This document shows positions 57,562-64,000 of a stretch of DNA of 64,000 nucleotides, piece after piece (the stretch's first letter is position 1; each line of letters opens with the position of its first letter). Origin of the DNA: Stomoxys calcitrans (Eukaryota; Arthropoda; Insecta; Diptera; Muscidae); the NCBI RefSeq assembly GCF_963082655.1, contig NC_081552.1, positions 124,963,494 through 125,027,493 on the forward strand, written 5' to 3'. Under the pieces are notes generated by a model. It was given only the letters and a program-made list of their open reading frames with translations, made no database searches and was not told the origin of the DNA. A program made the position numbers and the translations under genes.

Positions 57562-59026
57562 TTATACCCACCACCGAAGGATGGGGGTATATTCATTTTG
57601 TCATTCCGTTTGCAACACATCGAAATATCCATTTCCGACCCTATAAAGTATATATATTCTTGATCAGCGTGAAAATCTAAGACGATCTAGACATGTCCGT
57701 CCGTCTGTCCGTCTGTCTGTTGAAATCACGCTACAGTCTTTAAAAATTGAGATATTGAGCTGAAATTTTACACAGATTCTTTTTTTGTCCATAAGCAGGT
57801 TAAGTTCGAAGATGGGCTATATCGGACTATATCTTGATATAGCTCCCATATAGACCGATCCGCCGATTTAGGGTCTTAGGCCCATAAAAGTCACATTTAT
57901 TATCCGATTTTGCTGAAATTTGGGACAGTGAGTTGCGTTGGGCCCTTCGACATCCTTCGTCAATTTGCCTCAGATCGGTCCAAATTTGGATATAGCTGCC
58001 ATATAGACCGATCCTCAGATTTAGGGTCTTAGGCCCATAAAAGCCACATTTTATATCCGATTTGAATGAAATTTGGCACAGTGAGTTGTGTTAGGCCCTT
58101 CAACATTCCTCGTCAATTTGGCCCAGATCGGTTCAGAATTGGATATAGCTGCCATATAGACCGATCTTCCGATTTATGGTCTTAGGCCCATAAAAGCCAC
58201 ATTTATTATCCGATTTTGCTGCAATTTGGGACAGTGAGTTGCGTTGAGTCCTTCGACATCTTTCGTCAATTTAGTCCAGATCGGTCCAAATTTGGATATA
58301 GCTGCCATATAGACCGATCCTCCGATTTATGGTCTTAGGCCCATAAAAGCCACATTTATTATCCGATTTTGCTGAAATTTGGGACAGTGAGTGGCGATGA
58401 GCCCTTCGACATCCTCCGTCAATTTGGCCCAGATCGGTCTAAATTAGGATATAGCTGTCATATAGACCGATCCTCCGATTGATGGTCTTACGCCCATAAA
58501 AGCCACATTTATTATCCGATTTTGCTGAAATTTGGGACAGTGAGTTGCGTTGAGCCCTCCGACATTCTTCGTCAATTTGGCTCAGATCGGTCCAAATTTG
58601 TATATAGCTGCCATATAGACCGATCCTCCGATTTATGGTCTTAGGCCCATAAAAGCCACATTTATTATCCGATTTTGCTGAAATTTGGGACAGTGATTTG
58701 CCTTAGGCCCTTCGATATCTTTCTTCTATTTGGCCCTGATCGGTCTAGATTTGGATATAGCTGCCATATAGACCGATCTTTCGATTTAAGGTTTTGGGCT
58801 CATAAAAAGCGCATTTATTGTCCGATATCGCCGAAATTTGGGACAATGACTTGTGTTGGGCCCTTCGATATTTGTCTTCAATTTGGCTCAGATCGGTCCA
58901 GATTTGGATATAGCTGCCATATAGACCGATCTCTCGGTTGAACAATGACTTGTAGTTATAAGCATTTGGTCTAAATCGGATGATATCTATAGAGCTGCTA
59001 GCCGAACATAGGACGCTTCTACTTGT
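57562..59026 (+). mobile_element. Type C Helentron with eight perfectly spaced units
   Basis: It starts TATACCCACCACCGAAGG, with core TTGATCAGCGTGAAAATC and GTCC/GTCT tract at 57,694-57,720. ATATAGACCG-position motifs recur at 57,848, 58,001, 58,154, 58,307, 58,460, 58,613, 58,766 and 58,919, every interval 153 bp. It ends with a decayed hairpin and ACTTGT at 59,026. Confidence 0.85.
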
Positions 59027-59230
<204 letters not shown>

Positions 59231-59249
59231 GCAGTTGCAACAGTTGCAT

Positions 59250-59507
59250 TCATATGTTTGTCCAAGATAAAGTGATATTAAAAGTTAGACCAAGGTTTTC
59301 AGCTGACTGAACATGGCTTATCACAGAGTTGCAGATTTTAATATCAGCGCTTTCAGTAATTGTTATATTTCTCTTGCTTATTAGAACCAGCTTAGTCTTT
59401 GATGGATTGTCCAAGCCACAGGATTGTATGACACTGAGTTTGCAGGACGTATATATGTAATTGCACATCAGCATACATTTGGATTTCGCAGGAATTTGGA
59501 ACTTCAA
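59250..59507 (-). pseudogene. Jockey/CR1-type LINE fragment, palm-to-thumb
   Basis: Minus-strand frame with NPSKTKLVLIS, then ICNSVISHVQSAENLGLTF and LSWTN, the motif D/E area after YADD. No other RT motif is present. Confidence 0.6.
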
Positions 59508-59804
59508 AAAAAGTCATATATATATATAGGAGCTTGTTTAGCTATTCGCACCTATCGAAGATATGCGATGCGCGCACATAGGCAGACTCGTTTAAGTGCG
59601 TAAAATGTAGTAGAAAGAACGAAAATTGAACTCTCCAGTTGGTCGTTCGTTGGGTTTCGTGTTAAAAGCAACAAAGTTAATCTCGCTATCTTGTGTTGTG
59701 TCATTATTCCAACATTTTATTACTCCATAAGTTTTCTAATATTAATTTTCTGACTGCCTGATTGCTAACTGGCTGATCACTGCCCAGCCCAAACGACTAA
59801 AGCT

Positions 59805-60640
59805 AAATGGTGATTTTTTATCTATTATCTTTTTGGCAGCACTGGCTTAAACAGCTGATGCACGTTTAATCTTTTGTTTCACTGTCAAGCATCTTCAGTT
59901 TAGTCCATAATTTAACCATGAACACACGAACATCGCTTGCAAATTACTGAATAATTTTTTCAAAATACGTGACCTTTTAAGAAAGTTTATCGCGCCTCTT
60001 CCATTTTACGACAAAGCTTCTTTTTGGCTCGATGGTACGTAAATAAGCAGAGTGGTTTATTTTGGAGTGAAGATCAGTCAGAAGCATTGAAAAACCTAGC
60101 AATGCATCCAGAAAAAGTCACAGTTTGGTGCGGATTATGGGCTGGTGGTATCATTGGACCATACTTCTTCAACGATGATGCGAATCGTAACTGTGTAATG
60201 ATGAGCGCTACCGTGAGATGATATTCAACTTTTGTTTGTCCAAAATGCAAGAGCTTGACTTGCATGACATTTAGTTCCAACAAGGCGGTGCCACATGCCA
60301 CACAGCACGCGTAACAATGGACTAATTGAGAGGTGAGTTCAGTGAACATTTTATTCACGTTCTGAACCAGTCAATTGGCCGTTTAGATCATGCAATTTAT
60401 CGCCTTTAGTATATTTTTGTGTTTAAGCTGAAGTCTATATGGATAAGTCCGCTTCAATTGACTCATTGGAAGACAATATTGAAGCATTTAATATGCCAAA
60501 ATTAGACTCAGCGAAAACACAATCAACATCTGCATGAAATAATCTTCAAACATTAAATTATACGGAACATACGTACCATCGATTCAAATAAAGATTTCAT
60601 ACATTTTTCTGATTTTTTTTGGGGGAAAAACTTTGCTATT
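59805..60640 (+). pseudogene. rosa-like mariner transposase relic, full-span but dead
   Basis: ATGAACACACGAAC near 59,920 starts a frame broken almost at once. VNKQSGLFWSEDQ and VTVWCGLWAGGIIGPYFF (60,040-60,180) parallel the core of the fold-back elements but are clearly diverged. Near 60,275 the second catalytic box reads FQQGGATCHTAR, with Gly for the catalytic Asp. An internal deletion removed the first Asp region. The family differs from the four fold-back copies. Confidence 0.7.
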
Positions 60641-60689
60641 AAAAAATTTTACTTTACTTTAGTTGGCTATGACAGAACATTTGTTCCAC

Positions 60690-62025
60690 TAGCCGAACGT
60701 AGACTAGCGTTCTAAGAGCCTTCTGCGCTCCTTTTATAATATATGACACCAAGCTTCGAGGTGTCTCCCACTACTTGATCTTTCCAACGGGCTTTTGGTC
60801 TTCCCGGTTTGCGTGTTTGACTTCAAAAGACTTTTTTTCTCGAGCTTCTTCATCCATTCTGACAACATGAACTAGCCAACGTAGCCGTTGTATTTTGATA
60901 CGTGTAACTATGCTATCGTCGTCATACAGCTCGTGGTTCGTACGACGCTTTAATTCTCCATTAAAGCAAACTGGTTCATATATTTAACAAAGAATCTTTC
61001 TCTCACATACTCCAAGCCCTGCCTCATCTGCTTTCACAAGTACCCATGTTTCAGAACTATATAACAACACGGGTAGGGTAAGCTTCGTCTGTCGGGAGGT
61101 TTCTAAACTGCTTACTTTGTCCAAAGTAGCATCTGTTTGCCAGTATTATTCTTCGCTTAATCTCAAAACTTGTGTCATTCGTTTCGGTTACGGCGGTGCC
61201 GAGGTAGATAAAATTGCTGACAATCTCAATGTTGTGGTTTCCAACTTTCTCTATTTTCTATATCTGCTCGGTTGTACAGGGCGTTTTGGGAGTTGAACCC
61301 ATCCATTTCGTCTTACCCATTTCCTTCACTGACTCTCTTCCGATTCTTTCAAAGGCTGTAGTTACTACTTCCGGTAAAAGAAATGTGATATCGATGTCGT
61401 CGGCATACGCGAGTAGCATGTGTTCTTTTGGGATTAGTGTGCCATATATATTCACATCTGCATCTCGTAAAATCTTCCCCAGCAGGATATTAAACAGATC
61501 ACACGATAGGCTGTCTCCGTGTTTGAAACCTCGTTTGGTATTAAATGGTTCGGAGAGATTCTTTCCTATTCTTACTGAGGAACGCGTATCAGCAAGTGTC
61601 ATCCTGCAGAGTCTTAATAATTTTGCAGGGATACCAAACTCAGACATGGCTTGAAATACCTTTGAACGTAAAGGGGTATCAAAAGCGGTTTTGTAGTCAA
61701 CAAAGATATGATAGGTGTTGATTTGTCCTTTTCGAATCTTTTCCAGGATTTGGCGCAGTTTGAATATCTTGTCTAGGGTGGATTTACCAGATCTAAAACC
61801 GCATTGATAGGGCCCAAGTATCCCATTGACTTTAGGTTTTAATCTTTTACACAGTACACTAGAAAGTATCTTGTATGCAATGGGGAGGAGATTTATTCCT
61901 CTGTAGTTGGCACTTTCCATCTTGTCGCCTTTTTTGTGTACAAGATTTAGTATGCTGAGGTTCCTTTCATTGGGTATGCGTTCTTCTAGCCAGATCGCGA
62001 AGAAAATTTGATGCACACGTAACAT
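60690..62025 (-). pseudogene. RT relic, possibly RTE-type
   Basis: A long minus frame (62,025 to 61,258): NLVHKKGDKMESANYRGI, KILSSVLCKRL, GPYQCGFRSGKSTLDKIF, IFVDYKTAFD, GFKHGDSLSCDLFNIL and the catalytic YADDIDIT. Beyond 61,258 the frame breaks, but C-terminal similarity continues to about 60,700 (IVSNFIYLGTAV and a GRPKARWKDQV-like segment). There is no endonuclease. It forms the left arm of the palindrome; part is repeated at 63,589-64,000. RTE assignment is tentative. Confidence 0.7.
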
Positions 62026-62104
62026 AATACCTCAATAAAAGGCACAAGAAAGACTTACATTTGAAAATTAAAAATGTTTTTTTTTTTTCCAAAATAGGAA
62101 AAAT

Positions 62105-62745
62105 ACAAGTAAAAAGGCGTTAAGTTCGACCGGGCCGAACTTTGGATACCCACCACCTCGGGTATATATGTAAACCACCTTTCATCAAAAACCCGTAAAA
62201 ATTGCGTACCTAATGTCCCATAGCAGTTATATCGAAATATATTCCGATTTGGACCAAATACTAATAAGTACATGCCATTTTTCAATTGTGTATAGCAAAA
62301 TATTGGTCTTTTTAGTAGCTATATCTAAAAACAAACCGATCTGGACCATATACGATACGAATGTCGAAAAGCCTAACATAAATCACTGTGTCAAATTTCA
62401 GTGAAATCGGATTATAAATGCGCCTTTTATGAGGCCAAGACTTTAAATCGAGGTATCGGTCTATATGGCAGCTATATCCAAATCTGGACCGATTTGGGCC
62501 AAATTGAAGAAGGTCGTCAAAGAGCCTAACACAAGTCACTGTCTCGAATTTCAAACCGGTAAAACCGGACAATAAATGTGCCTTTTATAGGCCCCAAAAC
62601 CTAAAACCGAGAGATCGGTCTATATGGCAGCTGTATCCAAATCTGGACCGATCTCTGCCATATTGCAAAAGTATATCAAGGGGCTTAACTTAATTCACTG
62701 TCCTAAATTTTGGCTACATCGGACAATAAATGCGTCTTTTATGGC
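62105..62745 (-). mobile_element. Type C Helentron, left palindrome arm
   Basis: ACAAGTAAAAAGGCGTTAAG, hairpin-like CGACCGGGCCGAA, ATACCCACCACCTCGGG and then units with CTATATGGCAGC. Cut at the palindrome centre, so no core or opposite end. Confidence 0.8.
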
Positions 62746-63512
62746 AAAAGACTTTAAAATTTGGGACAGCGAGTTGTGTTAGGCCCTTCGACATCCTTCG
62801 TCAATTTGTCAGATCGGTCCAGATTTCGATATTGCTGTCATATAAACCGATCTTTCGATTTAAGGTTTTGGGCCATAAAAGACGCATTTATTGTCCGATG
62901 TAGCCAAAATTTAGGACAGTGAATTAAGTTAAGCCCCTTGATATACTTTTGCAATATGGCAGAGATCGGTCCAGATTTGGATACAGCTGCCATATAGACC
63001 GATCTCTCGGTTTTAGGTTTTGGGGCCTATAAAAGGCACATTTATTGTCCGGTTTTACCGGTTTGAAATTCGAGACAGTGACTTGTGTTAGGCTCTTTGA
63101 CGACCTTCTTCAATTTGGCCCAAATCGGTCCAGATTTGGATATAGCTGCCATATAGACCGATACCTCGATTTAAAGTCTTGGCCTCATAAAAGGCGCATT
63201 TATAATCCGATTTCACTGAAATTTGACACAGTGATTTATGTTAGGCTTTTCGACATTCGTATCGTATATGGTCCAGATCGGTTTGTTTTTAGATATAGCT
63301 ACTAAAAAGACCAATATTTTGCTATACACAATTGAAAAATGGCATGTACTTATTAGTATTTGGTCCAAATCGGAATATATTTCGATATAACTGCTATGGG
63401 ACATTAGGTACGCAATTTTTACGGGTTTTTGATGAAAGGTGGTTTACATATATACCCGAGGTGGTGGGTATCCAAAGTTCGGCCCGGTCGAACTTAACGC
63501 CTTTTTACTTGT
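62746..63512 (+). mobile_element. Type C Helentron, right palindrome arm plus spacer
   Basis: From about 62,760 the spacer already reads as a type C unit in this orientation (TTGGGACAGCGAGTTG), so the right copy is longer than the left. It ends with hairpin complement and ACTTGT at 63,512. Confidence 0.8.
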
Positions 63513-63588
63513 ATTTTTCCTATTTTGGAAAAAAAAACATTTTTAATTTTCAAATGTAAGTCTTTCTTGTGCCTTTTATCGAGGTATT

Positions 63589-64000
63589 ATGTTGCGTGTG
63601 CATCAAATTTTCTTCGCGATCTGGCTAGAAGAACGCATACCCAATGAAAGGAACCTCAGCATACTAAATCTTGTACACAAAAAAGGCGACAAGATGGAAA
63701 GTGCCAACTACAGAGGAATAAATCTCCTCCCCATTGCATACAAGATACTTTCTAGCGTACTGTGTAAAAGATTAAAACCTAAAGTCAATGGGATACTTGG
63801 GCCCTATCAATGCGGTTTTAGATCTGGTAAATCCACCCTAGACAAGATATTCAAACTGCGCCAAATCCTGGAAAAGATTCGAAAAGGACAAATCAACACC
63901 TATCATATCTTCGTTGACTACAAAACCGCTTTTGATACCCCTTTACGTTCAAAGGTATTTCAAGACATGTCTGAGTTTGGTATCCCTGAAAAATTATTAA
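63589..64000 (+). pseudogene. RT relic, right palindrome arm (cut by window)
   Basis: Mirror of the 62,025 frame from its first Met (MLRVHQIFF) through QCGFRSGKSTLDK to the window edge. Near the end two substitutions distinguish it from the left arm. Confidence 0.75.

Larger units (their letters stand above)
61614..64000. repeat. Large near-perfect palindrome
   Basis: Left arm 61,614-62,745 and right arm 62,872-64,000, with paired coordinates summing to 125,617 (125,614 beyond a small T-run indel). The spacer is about 126 bp. Arm differences are few: for example two substitutions in the last 50 bases and a homopolymer length change near 62,080/63,530. The right arm continues past the window. 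Confidence 0.9.

Overview
This window reads as a transposon graveyard from a higher fly, most probably a calyptrate (muscid-like) dipteran. The grounds are the AT-rich background, DINE-1/mini-me type Helentrons with (TA)n, a conserved core and (GTCY)n blocks, a rosa-type (DD41D) mariner derivative, a tRNA-derived SINE and a CsRn1-like Ty3/Gypsy element. I found no convincing host gene, rRNA, functional tRNA or CRISPR array. The genus is my inference; the element families are visible in the sequence.

The main components are as follows. (1) Helentron-like non-autonomous elements come in two sister subfamilies. Type A has ends TATACCCTCCACC / GGTGGAGGGTATA. Type C has ends ATACCCACCACC / GGTGGTGGGTAT. 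Both carry a GC hairpin next to an ACAAGTAAAAGCG-like terminus and an internal tandem array whose period is exactly 153 bp. About 16 type A and 5 type C copies or fragments occur throughout. In my strand convention the hairpin end is 3'. (2) A classical non-autonomous Helitron family, type E, has 5' TC, a TTTG-rich head, 120-130 bp internal units and 3' CTAG, and inserts between A and T. (3) Four nearly identical ~600 bp fold-back derivatives of a rosa-like mariner, each with a TA duplication, lie at about 4.0, 7.3, 34.9 and 42.9 kb. (4) Four SINE copies are present, one with intact A and B boxes at 42.5 kb. (5) Retroelements include decayed LINE pieces at 11.4-12.6, 14.3-15.6, 24.9-26.8, 28.9-29.5, 44.7-46.9, 59.3 and 60.7-62.0 kb. 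There is also a 5' half of a CsRn1-like LTR element at 36.1-39.4 kb with a hAT-type element inside its gag. One structurally intact LINE lies at 52.4-57.0 kb.

Layout: 0-10 kb, nested Helentrons, Helitrons, SINE and rosa copies; 10.2-11.4 kb, low-copy AT-rich DNA; 11.4-16.9 kb, two LINE relics between Helentrons; 17.2-22.5 kb, a Helitron with inserted Helentron, duplicated almost identically (offset 2,493 bp) around an inverted segment related to 3.6-4.0 kb; 22.5-29.9 kb, Helentrons and rearranged LINE pieces; 29.9-31.4 kb, low-copy DNA; 31.4-50.1 kb, Helitron/Helentron/SINE/LTR nest; 50.1-52.2 kb, old Tc1 and Helentron relics; 52.2-57.6 kb, the intact LINE inside a Helentron; 57.6-59.2 kb, two head-to-tail type C Helentrons, the second with a large (TA)n; 59.2-64 kb, mariner and RT relics ending in a >1.1 kb-arm near-perfect palindrome cut by the window edge.

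The strongest second-look items are these: the intact LINE joins ORF1 to ORF2 through an A-AAA-AAC heptamer directly before the ORF1 stop; the large palindrome; the recombination junction inside a Helentron end; the invariant 153-bp period with a conserved palindromic block shared by two diverged subfamilies; and the compensatory change in their terminal inverted repeats.
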